Assembly (NCBI GenBank): GCA_034190085.1
Contig: JAXHTS010000019.1
Span: forward strand, 62,001-126,000
DNA from: Spirochaetota bacterium
GTDB taxonomy: Bacteria > Spirochaetota > UBA4802 > JAFGDQ01
Direction of reading: 5' to 3'
Length of the DNA: 64,000 nt
Shown: positions 9,319 through 17,503 of the stretch, in pieces
Numbering within the stretch: position 1 is the first letter of the stretch
How the letters are laid out: every line of letters starts with the position of its first letter
Made by a program: the position numbers and the translations under genes
Notes under the pieces: model-generated
Databases searched by the model: none
What the model was told of the DNA's origin: nothing
Seen by the model: the letters and a program-made list of their open reading frames with translations, nothing else

Positions 9319-10917
9319 TTATCTATAATCTATATACTTATATACATTGGATGCATTCTTACTGAATTCATCTCTCAGCACCCTATCAAGATTCTTTTCT
9401 GAGGCGGTTTTCGGAATCTCATCTACAACTTGGATATAGGAAGGGATTGAATTGTTATCCAATGTCTTGGAGATTGATCTGAATAGTGCTGTAGGGTCAA
9501 TTTCTTTGTCCTTTACTAGCACTATTGCAGCAATAATGTCGCTCTCACCAGGGGCTCCTGTTTCTGCAGGAATGCCGTATACGCAAACATCTGATATCTC
9601 TGCTAGTTCGCTAAAGATTTTTTCAACAAATTCAGGTTGAATAAAATCGCCATGGCGTCTCAGACCGCCGCCCTTTCTGAAATCAAAATAGAACCAACCA
9701 TCAGCATCCCTGTGACACATGTCCCCTGATCTCTGCCATCCTCCCCTTGTTTTTGCCTTGGATGCCTTTTCGTTGCGGTAATACTCTACCTCTGGATCAC
9801 CCTGAACAGGTCTGAATATCAACTCGCCAACCTCTCCTGGTTCACATTCTGTATCATCCTCGCGAGCAATCTTCATCTCATATATAAATTCCGGGGGCTT
9901 CCCAAATGAACCAATTGGTCCTGTGCCCGGGGGATTGTAGCATAATCCACCCTCAACGGCTCCGTACCATTCAAATATCTTGACATTAAAGCGTTCTTCA
10001 AACTCCTTCCAGATAGTCTTTGGTGTGCCGGCGCTTACCACAAGCCTAACAGGATTGTCCGCATCATCCTCTTTTCTAGGCTCGCTATAGATACCCATCA
10101 TCATACCCCCTAATAATGAGAAAGTAGTGCATCCATATTTTCTACAGATGTCCCATATCTTGCTTTTAGTAAACTTTTCGCTAATTACCGCTTTTATACC
10201 CTGGGATAGAGAGGTAAAAGCTGTAACAGCTTGGGCATTTCCATGGGTAAGCGAGAGACCAGTATAGGGTATATCATCTTTTTGGTATCCAAAGATGTTG
10301 CCAAGCAATCCATAAAACATATACCTGTCTGACCTCATAACAACACCCTTAGGATCTCCGGTTGTGCCTGATGTATATATAATTTGACCAGGCCTTTTGG
10401 GATCAAAATCTACTGTTTCAGCAGGCAGTTCAGGATCTTCATTACCAAGCATTTGACTTATGTTAAAAAAATTTGAAGCGATTGGTGTTTTGTGGTGATC
10501 CTTATAGATCACACCCCGAAAGGATACGTTGTCAATCTCATTAGATATCTCTTTAATACTATCTAAAAATTCTCCTGTGCACAATATCCCTTTAGAGTTG
10601 GAGTTTATTATCTGATAGGAGAGTTTTGAACCCCTTGATCTTGGATCAATTGGAATAACAGTTGCGCCAATAGTAATCGCCGCAAGCATAGCATAAATAA
10701 ATTCCGGGTGATTTCGCATTATTAGTGAGAAGGAATCACCATCCCCAATACCATGAGAGAGTAGTATCCGAGCTAATCTGTTCGAGTTTGAATATAAATC
10801 CTGAAGTGTAATCCTCTCATCTGATCCATCTGAGTTAACAAAGATAAAGGCTTCTTGCTCAGGATTGAGATTTTTGAGACCTAGCAATTTAAACATTGGA
10901 AGGTTGTCAATATCCAT
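9319..10917 (-). CDS. AMP-dependent acyl-CoA synthetase/ligase (FadD/CaiC-like)
   Basis: This is a 532-residue ANL-superfamily enzyme. The P-loop-like motif YTSGTTGDPKG spans 181-191. Mid-protein WYGAVEGG is the A5-type adenylate motif, RSGDMCHRDADGW carries the conserved aspartate, and PKTASEKNLDRVL near the C-terminus carries the catalytic lysine. It activates a carboxylic acid to its CoA thioester through an acyl-AMP. TGGAGG precedes the ATG with good spacing. Its neighbours (SCP2 protein, acyl-CoA dehydrogenase, racemase-like CoA enzyme, all divergent) point to fatty-acid, branched-acid or steroid side-chain degradation rather than carnitine metabolism, but the acid cannot be named from sequence. 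Confidence 0.85.
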   Translation of the reverse strand: MDIDNLPMFKLLGLKNLNPEQEAFIFVNSDGSDERITLQDLYSNSNRLARILLSHGIGDGDSFSLIMRNHPEFIYAMLAAITIGATVIPIDPRSRGSKLSYQIINSNSKGILCTGEFLDSIKEISNEIDNVSFRGVIYKDHHKTPIASNFFNISQMLGNEDPELPAETVDFDPKRPGQIIYTSGTTGDPKGVVMRSDRYMFYGLLGNIFGYQKDDIPYTGLSLTHGNAQAVTAFTSLSQGIKAVISEKFTKSKIWDICRKYGCTTFSLLGGMMMGIYSEPRKEDDADNPVRLVVSAGTPKTIWKEFEERFNVKIFEWYGAVEGGLCYNPPGTGPIGSFGKPPEFIYEMKIAREDDTECEPGEVGELIFRPVQGDPEVEYYRNEKASKAKTRGGWQRSGDMCHRDADGWFYFDFRKGGGLRRHGDFIQPEFVEKIFSELAEISDVCVYGIPAETGAPGESDIIAAIVLVKDKEIDPTALFRSISKTLDNNSIPSYIQVVDEIPKTASEKNLDRVLRDEFSKNASNVYKYIDYR

Positions 10918-11417
10918 AGTTAGCCTCCATACTATTTAATTAAGAATGAATTTTCGTTTTCATTTTCTAATCATTTATCTCTTTTCACGCTATAATATAT
11001 CGCATTCCTGTATATGAAATTTCTACACAAATTATTTTAATGACAGAAAATTACATACCATTTTAGCTTAATTGTAGAAGTGATGAAATCCTTCTAAATC
11101 TTGTTTATATCATCCTGCCTTGTTCAGGGTTTAGGAGTATTCAATTATAACCGGATCAGATAAAATCTATTTTTATATTGATATTGATTTAGATAGATTA
11201 TTAATCGTAGTCTTATAATACTACTCTTTTTTACAAATATTATGATAATATTAATAATTTATTTATGCAGTATAATTTAACTTAAATATATTCTGCTTCT
11301 GTTTTTTCATATATTTGAATTGTTACTCCACATTTCTCATTGACAAGCCACTAATCTATAAATACTTTGCTTTGTTGTAGCTTACTATTTCGTCTTAAAC
11401 ATAACAAATTGTATTAG
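10918..11417. other. Gene-free divergent promoter region
   Basis: This 500-base, very AT-rich stretch separates the minus-strand acyl-CoA ligase gene from the plus-strand SCP2 gene. It must hold both divergent promoters. I see no open frame with a ribosome site and no clear -35/-10 pair that I could assign with confidence. The inverted repeat listed next borders it on the right. Confidence 0.6.
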
Positions 11418-11482
11418 TATTGAATATGTGTAAATATATGTAAATGTTTGTATATATTTGTAATATTTACACATATTCAATA
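11418..11482 (+). repeat. 20-bp perfect inverted repeat in the leader of the SCP2 gene
   Basis: Bases 11418-11437 are perfectly complementary to 11463-11482, with a 25-base AT-rich spacer made of TGTAAAT/TTGTA-like half-repeats. The right arm ends 22 bases before the ATG at 11505 and just before its AGGAGG. It could be a two-site operator for a dimeric regulator of the divergent acyl-CoA genes, or a 20-bp stem in the mRNA leader. No T-run follows, so it is not an ordinary terminator. Confidence 0.6.
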
Positions 11483-11504
11483 AATGAAGTATGAGGAGGT
11501 AGGG

Positions 11505-11897
11505 ATGTCGGTTTTTAAAGATACTAAGCATATTGAGATGATACTTGGTGAATTTTGGAATGAATTGCATGAGAAGATGGGACAGGATTTTCAGGATTCT
11601 GATCTATCGATTTTGTTTGTTATTAAAAATCCTGATACGCATCTATTTGTCGCCAAAGATGGAGTATCCATTGGTGATGAGGCGAAGGGAAAGAAGCCCA
11701 CAATAACCATGACAATGACTGGTGAGGCTGTTCATAAGTTTTGGCTTAAGAAATTAAATCTTGTAAAGGCTTTGGCCAAAAGAGAGATCAAGACAAAGGG
11801 GCCTGTTACTAAGGTGATGAAATTTATGCCAATGGCGGATCCAGGTTATGAACTCTATAAGGAATATTGTGAGAAATATAATCTTCCCTTAGAATAA
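11505..11897 (+). CDS. SCP2 sterol-binding domain protein
   Basis: This is about 130 residues, a stand-alone SCP2/UnbL-type lipid-binding fold. It has a hydrophobic beta-sheet core (LSILFVIKNPDTHLFVAKDG), the ITMTMTGEAVHKFWLKKLNLVKAL segment and the family's GPVTKVMKFMP-type helix near the C-terminus. These proteins bind hydrophobic acyl or sterol ligands in the cytoplasm and have no catalytic residues. ATG 11505 is chosen over ATG 11484 because AGGAGG at 11494-11499 is correctly spaced for it and lies inside the longer frame. The gene lies 50 bases ahead of the acyl-CoA dehydrogenase gene on the same strand, so it probably supplies or buffers that pathway's substrate. Confidence 0.8.
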   Translation: MSVFKDTKHIEMILGEFWNELHEKMGQDFQDSDLSILFVIKNPDTHLFVAKDGVSIGDEAKGKKPTITMTMTGEAVHKFWLKKLNLVKALAKREIKTKGPVTKVMKFMPMADPGYELYKEYCEKYNLPLE

Positions 11898-11947
11898 AAG
11901 AATTAATATATTTTGAGATCAATTGGAATAGATTTGGAGGTAGGGGT

Positions 11948-13195
11948 ATGAATTATTTTGATATTAATGTTGATTTAGATGATGATGATATTGCGTTAAG
12001 GGATGCCGCTCATACATTTGCAGCAGAGATCATGAGACCTATAGCAAGGGAGTTGGATACGATGAGCGCTGAGGATGTGATTGCGGATGGTTCACCATTG
12101 TGGGATTTTATCAGAAAGAGTTATGAACTTGGATACCATAAGGTATTGCTGCCCGATTTATATGGTGGATTGGGACTAACGCCTTTACAGAGCCATCTGG
12201 TATTGGAGGAATTATCGTGGGGCAGCGTAGGATTGTCAGTTGTAATAGGTGTGTGCAGCTTTCCAGCTTTTGTCGCGATTATGTCTGGTGATGATGAACT
12301 CATTGATGAGTTTGCCAAGCCATTCAGTGAGTGCACAGATGGAAGCATACGCGGATGCTGGGCTATTACAGAACCAGACCACGGTTCAGATACTCTGATC
12401 GGTCATGGGGAGTCCTTCTGGCACGATCCAAATGTAAGGGGTAATGTACAGGCGCGGCTTGTCGGGGATGAATGGGTCATTAATGGGCAGAAATCTGCTT
12501 GGGTTTCATGCGGGACCATCGCAACACATTCCGTGCTTTTCTGTCAGATCGATCCTTCTTTGGGTATGGCAGGTGGCGGAGTATGCATTTGTCCTCTGGA
12601 TATTAAAGGTGTTTCCAAGGGTAAGCCGCTTGAGAAGATGGGGCAAAGGGATCTAAATCAAGGAGAGATATACTTCGATGATGTCAAGATTCCTAAAAGG
12701 TATATGATTTGTGAACCAGATTTTTATCCGGAGATGCTTGAAATGATTTTAGGAACTGCTAATGCGGGGATGAGTATCATGGCAACTGGATGCGCTAGAG
12801 CCGCTTTTGAGGAGGCCCTTGTTTATTCTAAGGAGAGGGTTCAGGGCGGAAAGCCAATAATTGAACACCAATCCGTACGGAAACGTATTTTTGATATGTT
12901 TGCCAAGGTGGAGACATGCAGGGCTCTCTCGAGAGCAGTGATGAATTTTACTCTGAATACTTCACCTCCATTGGTTGAGTATTCCATAGCTGCAAAGACA
13001 ATGACTACACAATTATGCTTTGAGGTTACAAATGAGGCGGTTCAGATGCTTGGAGGAAATGGGCTTACAAGAGAATATCATACTGAAAAGTTATTCCGAG
13101 ATGCAAGAAGCGCATTGATCGAAGATGGTAATAATGAGGTTCTGGCAATGGGTGGAGGAAAGGTTATAGCGGAGACTTATCCAAGGATTGAATAG
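11948..13195 (+). CDS. Acyl-CoA dehydrogenase
   Basis: This is 415 residues with the full acyl-CoA dehydrogenase layout. A helical N-domain is followed by the beta-domain flavin motif CWAITEPDHGSDT (about 137-149), then the C-terminal helical domain with QMLGGNGLTREYHTEKLFRDAR. The active-site base expected in the C-terminal helix region is present as glutamate near residue 392 (IEDGNNE). It would introduce an alpha-beta double bond into an acyl-CoA using FAD, passing electrons to ETF, which is not in this window. GGAGGTAGGGGT precedes the ATG. Its neighbours (SCP2, racemase-like enzyme, divergent ligase) suggest a branched or ring-bearing acyl chain. Confidence 0.88.
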   Translation: MNYFDINVDLDDDDIALRDAAHTFAAEIMRPIARELDTMSAEDVIADGSPLWDFIRKSYELGYHKVLLPDLYGGLGLTPLQSHLVLEELSWGSVGLSVVIGVCSFPAFVAIMSGDDELIDEFAKPFSECTDGSIRGCWAITEPDHGSDTLIGHGESFWHDPNVRGNVQARLVGDEWVINGQKSAWVSCGTIATHSVLFCQIDPSLGMAGGGVCICPLDIKGVSKGKPLEKMGQRDLNQGEIYFDDVKIPKRYMICEPDFYPEMLEMILGTANAGMSIMATGCARAAFEEALVYSKERVQGGKPIIEHQSVRKRIFDMFAKVETCRALSRAVMNFTLNTSPPLVEYSIAAKTMTTQLCFEVTNEAVQMLGGNGLTREYHTEKLFRDARSALIEDGNNEVLAMGGGKVIAETYPRIE

Positions 13196-13319
13196 ATATT
13201 ATTAACGGACTTTTGATTGTTAATATTTTCAATCATAATAATACTAAAACGTGCTCATTCTATTATTGAGAGGAGAGAATTATTAAGAAAATATAGCAAG
13301 AAAGAGTGAGGAGTTACCT

Positions 13320-14495
13320 ATGGCTTCAGCATTAGAGGGTATAAAGATATTGGATTTATCTCGGTTGCTCCCTTTTAATTACTGCACATTGATGCTGGCT
13401 GATTTGGGAGTTGATGTTTTAAAGGTTGAAGAACCGACATTAGGGGATTATATGAGATGGTTTCCCCCAAAATTAAAGAATGAAAATGCTATTTTTTTAA
13501 TGGCTAATCGTAACAAGAGGAGTATGACCCTGAATCTAAAGGATGCCAAGGGTAGGGAGATACTCTGTCAATTAGTAAAGGAGTATGATGTCTTATTCGA
13601 GAGTTTTAGACCTGGCGTAATGAACAAATTAGGGGTTGGCTATGACACGCTAAAGCAGATTAATCCTAGACTAATTTTTTGTTCCTCAACAGGTTATGGA
13701 CAGGATGGCCCCTACAAGGATAGACCTGGACACGATATGAACTACATCAGTGTTGCCGGTATTCTTGATGCCACTGGACGTCATACAGGAGCGCCTGTGA
13801 TTCCAGGGATTCCAATTGCTGATATGAGCATTGGAATATTCTCAGCCTTTTCAATTTTAACAGGTGTTATTGCCAGAGACAGAAACGGCAAGGGCCAACA
13901 TATCGATGTGTCTATGACTGACTGCATGGTGTCATATAATATGATAAATATCGCTCAACATCTAATGAGTAAATTGGTGCAGAATTCAAACGAACTCAAT
14001 GTTATAGGGGAAGCTCCCTATTATAATGTGTTTAAAGCCAAGGATAGCAAATACATCTCATTGGGTAACATTGAGGAGAAGTTTTGGGTGAATTTTGTGA
14101 ATCTTATTGGACGAGAAGATCTCAAGGAACATCAATTTTCCATAGGAGAAAAGAGGAAAGAGGTCATGGAGGAGATACAAAATATCATATCTACAAAGAC
14201 TAGGAGAGAATGGTTGGATATATTCGAGGGAGAGGACATATGTTATGCCCCTGTCAATGATATAGAAGATATGATGAATGATCCTCATGTAAAGCATAGG
14301 GATATGTTACTGCATATGGAACATCCTGTAGAGGGAAGAATAACGTCAGTTGGCTTCCCTTTTAAATTTTCTGAAACGCCGGGAGAGATAAGATCGCCTT
14401 CACCAACCTTTGGTCAACACACAGATGAAGTTATGAAGCGTTTGGGATACAATGATGACGAATTGAAGGATTTGAGAGACAAGGGTGTAATATGA
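13320..14495 (+). CDS. CoA-transferase family III protein, alpha-methylacyl-CoA racemase type
   Basis: This is 391 residues with the CaiB/BaiF fold: an N-terminal LDLSRLLPFNYCTLMLADLGAD-like segment, NRNKRSMTLNL, and GYGQDGPYKDRPGHDMNY. The motif GHDMNY places His138 and Asp139. Asp168 in PIADMSIG and Glu252 in GNIEEKFW keep nearly the spacing of the catalytic His, Asp and Glu of alpha-methylacyl-CoA racemase (126, 156 and 241 in the mycobacterial enzyme). This fits a racemase that epimerises 2-methylacyl-CoA so that acyl-CoA dehydrogenase can act. A CoA transferase using Asp139 is the alternative. It lies 124 bases after the dehydrogenase gene on the same strand. Confidence 0.82.
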   Translation: MASALEGIKILDLSRLLPFNYCTLMLADLGVDVLKVEEPTLGDYMRWFPPKLKNENAIFLMANRNKRSMTLNLKDAKGREILCQLVKEYDVLFESFRPGVMNKLGVGYDTLKQINPRLIFCSSTGYGQDGPYKDRPGHDMNYISVAGILDATGRHTGAPVIPGIPIADMSIGIFSAFSILTGVIARDRNGKGQHIDVSMTDCMVSYNMINIAQHLMSKLVQNSNELNVIGEAPYYNVFKAKDSKYISLGNIEEKFWVNFVNLIGREDLKEHQFSIGEKRKEVMEEIQNIISTKTRREWLDIFEGEDICYAPVNDIEDMMNDPHVKHRDMLLHMEHPVEGRITSVGFPFKFSETPGEIRSPSPTFGQHTDEVMKRLGYNDDELKDLRDKGVI

Positions 14496-14602
14496 TTATC
14501 ATTCATCATTTTGATTGATAAGGTGAAGGGGTATCCCTAGAGTATTCAGCATAGAATTTTATCAATTGATATAAAAATATTTACTGGAATATAGGAGAAT
14601 CA

Positions 14603-14752
14603 GTGAATACACATTTTATAACTACAGGCATAACATTTGGGACAGCATTAGCAATTACTATAAGCTATACATCCAATGAATCCATTATCTGGGCAATAAT
14701 ACATGGTATCTTTAGTTGGTTGTATGTTATCTATTTTGCTTTATTTTATTAG
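14603..14752 (+). CDS. Small (49-residue) membrane protein
   Basis: GTG 14603 is preceded by AGGAG at 14593-14597, five bases away, and opens 49 codons ending at TAG 14750. The peptide has a threonine/glycine-rich hydrophobic first half and a second hydrophobic half rich in aromatic residues, with SIIWAIIHGIFSWLYVIYFA spanning about residues 27-46. From memory, short bacterial proteins with a similar W-A-I-I-H-G-x-x-x-W-x-Y-V-I-Y core occur in many genomes without an assigned function. The good ribosome site and coding-like composition support it. It lies 107 bases after the racemase-like gene and could be its last operon member. Confidence 0.6.
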   Translation: MNTHFITTGITFGTALAITISYTSNESIIWAIIHGIFSWLYVIYFALFY

Positions 14753-14763
14753 GTTGATATATT

Positions 14764-14793
14764 AATAAAAAAAACCCCCGCTTCTACGGGGGT
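14764..14793 (-). terminator. Intrinsic terminator of the minus-strand lipoprotein gene
   Basis: Arms ACCCCCG (14774-14780) and CGGGGGT (14787-14793) form a 7-bp GC-rich stem with a 6-base loop. Read on the minus strand it is followed directly by a run of eight or more T (complement of 14766-14773). It ends the gene at 14833-15933; on the plus strand no T-run follows. Confidence 0.85.
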
Positions 14794-14832
14794 ATGGGTG
14801 GGAGGAGGCATTTATATCAAAATTGGTAGATA

Positions 14833-15933
14833 TTATTCCCAAGCCAGATCTTCAGGGGAGGAAGGATATTCATCAGTCCAGTTTAGACAGTTCGTTGTAT
14901 CCCTCACATCGATATAATTTGCTTCAGTGTCGGATTCTGCATCCAAATTGGAGGTAGTGGCTTCCTTTGGCCAACCATCATCTGTGGTTCCGCTTTCACC
15001 CTGGGTATCCAGGGTGGAGGGATCGTATATCTCTTCTTTTGTAAGAATCACATAATAGCCTTCAGTTTCGTCCAGATTGCTGCCATCATTAGCTCCTGTG
15101 GAGCTATCAGCATTATCTGTTGCTCGAACCGCAATCTTGCTTAAGTCCTCAGCCACGCTACCTCCAGCTAACACACACCAGCCTGTAGCTGCATTGGTCT
15201 TTTGGGTGAGCCTGAATGTATTCTCAGTAGTGTTACCCTCAAATTTGTATCTAATCTTAAATACATCGGTTTTGTCTGCAATGCTCGCCAACTCAATCGA
15301 GATGTCGCCAGTGGCATCATTTCGTGTTGCGTGACAGATTGTGTATCCGGTTTGAGTTTCCTCATCAGAAACATATTGGTGTTGGCCATAACATACTATA
15401 TACTCATTATTATCATCAATGCCAAAGGCTATTCGAATGCTGATTGGCAAATCATTGTTAGTGCCTATAATGGTCAATTGTGTATCTACATTATTTTCAG
15501 TTCCTCCGAAATACGGAATAGTAACAGCTTCGGTTATCTCTTCAATGGTTGCAGACATATTCTCATATGTATATGTACCTGGACTGTCGAAATAATTTGA
15601 AAAGTTATTTATCCAATCAATATAATTATCAACAGTCTCCACTGGACCGTAAACGCTTTCGTTGCCGCTATCTGGATGAAACAGCTTTTTGAGCACCCCA
15701 TATGTGGCATTTGTGCTCCATCCATCCCCTCCGTCACTGGTTATCCACTGTTCCATCACCCTTGATGAACCCAAATCAGGGGTGCATGATTTAACATCAT
15801 CAAGGTATGGACTCAGCCCGTCGTCTGACGATCCTATTAGGGGTGTAGTTGAAGAATCATCATCACTGCAGGTAATGATTCCAGATAAACCCAAAATCAT
15901 AATAAACAAAAATAACTGTACATAGGTTTTCAT
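14833..15933 (-). CDS. Putative lipoprotein of unknown function
   Basis: This is 366 residues. The N-terminus has a basic start, a hydrophobic core and then SGIITC, so a lipoprotein signal with a loose lipobox (Thr before Cys22, as some spirochaetal lipoboxes allow) is likely. An acidic serine-rich linker follows (CSDDDSSTTP). The rest is rich in Asp, Thr, Gly and Asn with alternating beta-strand patterns, and I recognise no domain. Two features stand out: a central run resembling a beta-sandwich (residues about 120-240) and a WCVLAGGS stretch near 250. It is a single gene with its own terminator and faces the divergent gene at 16498. Function unknown; a surface or periplasmic role is an inference. 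Confidence 0.7.
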   Translation of the reverse strand: MKTYVQLFLFIMILGLSGIITCSDDDSSTTPLIGSSDDGLSPYLDDVKSCTPDLGSSRVMEQWITSDGGDGWSTNATYGVLKKLFHPDSGNESVYGPVETVDNYIDWINNFSNYFDSPGTYTYENMSATIEEITEAVTIPYFGGTENNVDTQLTIIGTNNDLPISIRIAFGIDDNNEYIVCYGQHQYVSDEETQTGYTICHATRNDATGDISIELASIADKTDVFKIRYKFEGNTTENTFRLTQKTNAATGWCVLAGGSVAEDLSKIAVRATDNADSSTGANDGSNLDETEGYYVILTKEEIYDPSTLDTQGESGTTDDGWPKEATTSNLDAESDTEANYIDVRDTTNCLNWTDEYPSSPEDLAWE

Positions 15934-16497
15934 TTTTTTAATCCTTTATTGATTTAGTTGTTTGCTTTATTAATATTTATTATAACATAGATTTTTTAAA
16001 ATTAAAGTTTTTTTTATGTTTTAATTTATAAGAAGAGATATGGATAATGAATAATTTGGTTGTAGGGCTTTTCGATAATAATAAACATGAGGATTAAGAT
16101 GTGATGCTTACTTCGACTGTCTGAAGCGTAGGTTTTAAATTCGCAGGATTTTTTATCCGGTTAACCTGTGATCTTATCTAATTCTTAATAAGCCTTGTCA
16201 AAAAATAAAGTCATTAGGGTTAAGGTAGTAAATATACATTATTTTTTATATAAATTCATACTGTAGGATAGTCATATTTGTCAATCAATCTGTAATTTTG
16301 GACAATAACTCATGGAATTTATTTCTTTTCTTGAGTACCTGAATGGGACAATTCCAGATTCAATTAAAAAAATACATTTCGAAGTGACACTTTATCCGAA
16401 TAATGTGTTTAAATAATAAAGACCTGATTTATATAAAAAAGGTAAAATTGAATCACATTAATTGTGAATCATCTTTAAATTCAATAAGGAGAAGGCA
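15934..16497. other. Gene-free divergent intergenic region
   Basis: These 564 AT-rich bases lie between two divergent exported-protein genes and should contain both promoters. A 34-codon frame from ATG 16312 has no ribosome site and is not supported. Just ahead of the plus-strand gene, TCACA (16453-16457) and TGTGA (16463-16467) form a small dyad with flanking GAATCA repeats (16450-16455 and 16466-16471), a possible regulator site but a weak one. Confidence 0.5.
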
Positions 16498-17415
16498 ATG
16501 AAGAGAATACTAATTATGATATTTCTATCACTTGGTTTGGTTGGAAATTTATTGTGTAATTCCGAAGATGAGAGAGAGGTTGAATCTTATGAACACGAGT
16601 CTGATATTGATAGATTTGTGGCAACTGAACTCGCTGAAGGCCTGGTAAACCAGGAGAATGGTTTAACCAAAGAGATTGAGGATGTCAGCAATGTTGAGGA
16701 AGAGACAAGTAAACAGACAATGGGTATAATAGATAGGAGACATACGACAACGGTTACCTTTACTACTGAAATTGACGCATTGACCCTCTTTGAATGGTAT
16801 GATGAAGAACAATATTATAAACGCTACCTTAAAGATGGAAGAACCATTGATGTATCGTCTATATATTATACTGGCGTGATTGATAGTTATGAAGTAATTC
16901 TACAGTTATTTTCAAGCCAGGATGGGACAGGTGATGGCATGCAGGCAGATCAGCTATTCACATTGGATGATATGGTACATTCTCTCAAATATGAGCGGGC
17001 GGTTCATGCTGAGATCAAGACTATTTGGAGAGACATTACCCGCGATGCCACTATCCAGACCAGTCTAACTGTAACAGGGCTTAATGATTATATAGAGACC
17101 TTCTCAGTATCAGGAACACGCACTTCACAGGTTTACGTAGACCGAGGAAGAGTGACTGGCGATTGGACACTAACCTATGAATTCGATGACGTTACTTGCA
17201 GCAGTGAGATTGTTGTAATAGATGATGTCCCAGTGATCACAACCTTCTATGAAGGAACAACATCAGCGACCTTTGTTGGAACCTATACTGGTCCCAATGG
17301 AACACTTGACATAAATAAAACAGCGACTATAACCTTTAACCGTGAAAGAACTGTAACTATTACTGTTAATGGTGAGACCATAACCGTTGATGTCGTTACC
17401 GGTGATGTTGAATGA
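16498..17415 (+). CDS. Putative exported/lipoprotein of unknown function
   Basis: This is 305 residues. AAGGAGAAGG sits correctly before ATG 16498. The N-terminus has KR, a hydrophobic core and GNLLC (Cys19), followed by a very acidic linker, so a lipoprotein is plausible. From about residue 75 the protein is almost all predicted beta-strand with many Thr, Val and Asp residues (for example ATFVGTYTGPNGTLDINKT), which suggests one or two beta-sandwich or beta-helix-like modules. I recognise no family. A strong intrinsic terminator follows, so it is separate from the caspase cluster next door, although both encode exported proteins. Confidence 0.72.
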   Translation: MKRILIMIFLSLGLVGNLLCNSEDEREVESYEHESDIDRFVATELAEGLVNQENGLTKEIEDVSNVEEETSKQTMGIIDRRHTTTVTFTTEIDALTLFEWYDEEQYYKRYLKDGRTIDVSSIYYTGVIDSYEVILQLFSSQDGTGDGMQADQLFTLDDMVHSLKYERAVHAEIKTIWRDITRDATIQTSLTVTGLNDYIETFSVSGTRTSQVYVDRGRVTGDWTLTYEFDDVTCSSEIVVIDDVPVITTFYEGTTSATFVGTYTGPNGTLDINKTATITFNRERTVTITVNGETITVDVVTGDVE

Positions 17416-17438
17416 AGTAATAATCTTGAGTGATATTT

Positions 17439-17482
17439 AAAATGACCCCCGCTTAATATTTAATTGGGGGTCATTTTTTTTT
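17439..17482 (+). terminator. Strong intrinsic terminator
   Basis: A 12-bp perfect stem pairs 17439-17450 (AAAATGACCCCC) with 17466-17477, across a 15-base loop, and is followed by a T-run to 17482. It lies 24 bases after the stop of the 305-residue exported protein and separates it from the sigma factor/caspase cluster. Confidence 0.9.
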
Positions 17483-17503
17483 ACTGATATTAGGAGGGAG
17501 TCA

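Noticed and set aside
15202-15600. A 132-codon plus-strand frame inside the minus-strand lipoprotein gene
   Set aside because: It lacks a ribosome site and domain-like sequence; the minus-strand gene has a signal peptide and a perfect terminator.
16312-16416. A 34-codon frame starting at ATG 16312
   Set aside because: It has no ribosome site and its composition is no different from the surrounding intergenic DNA.
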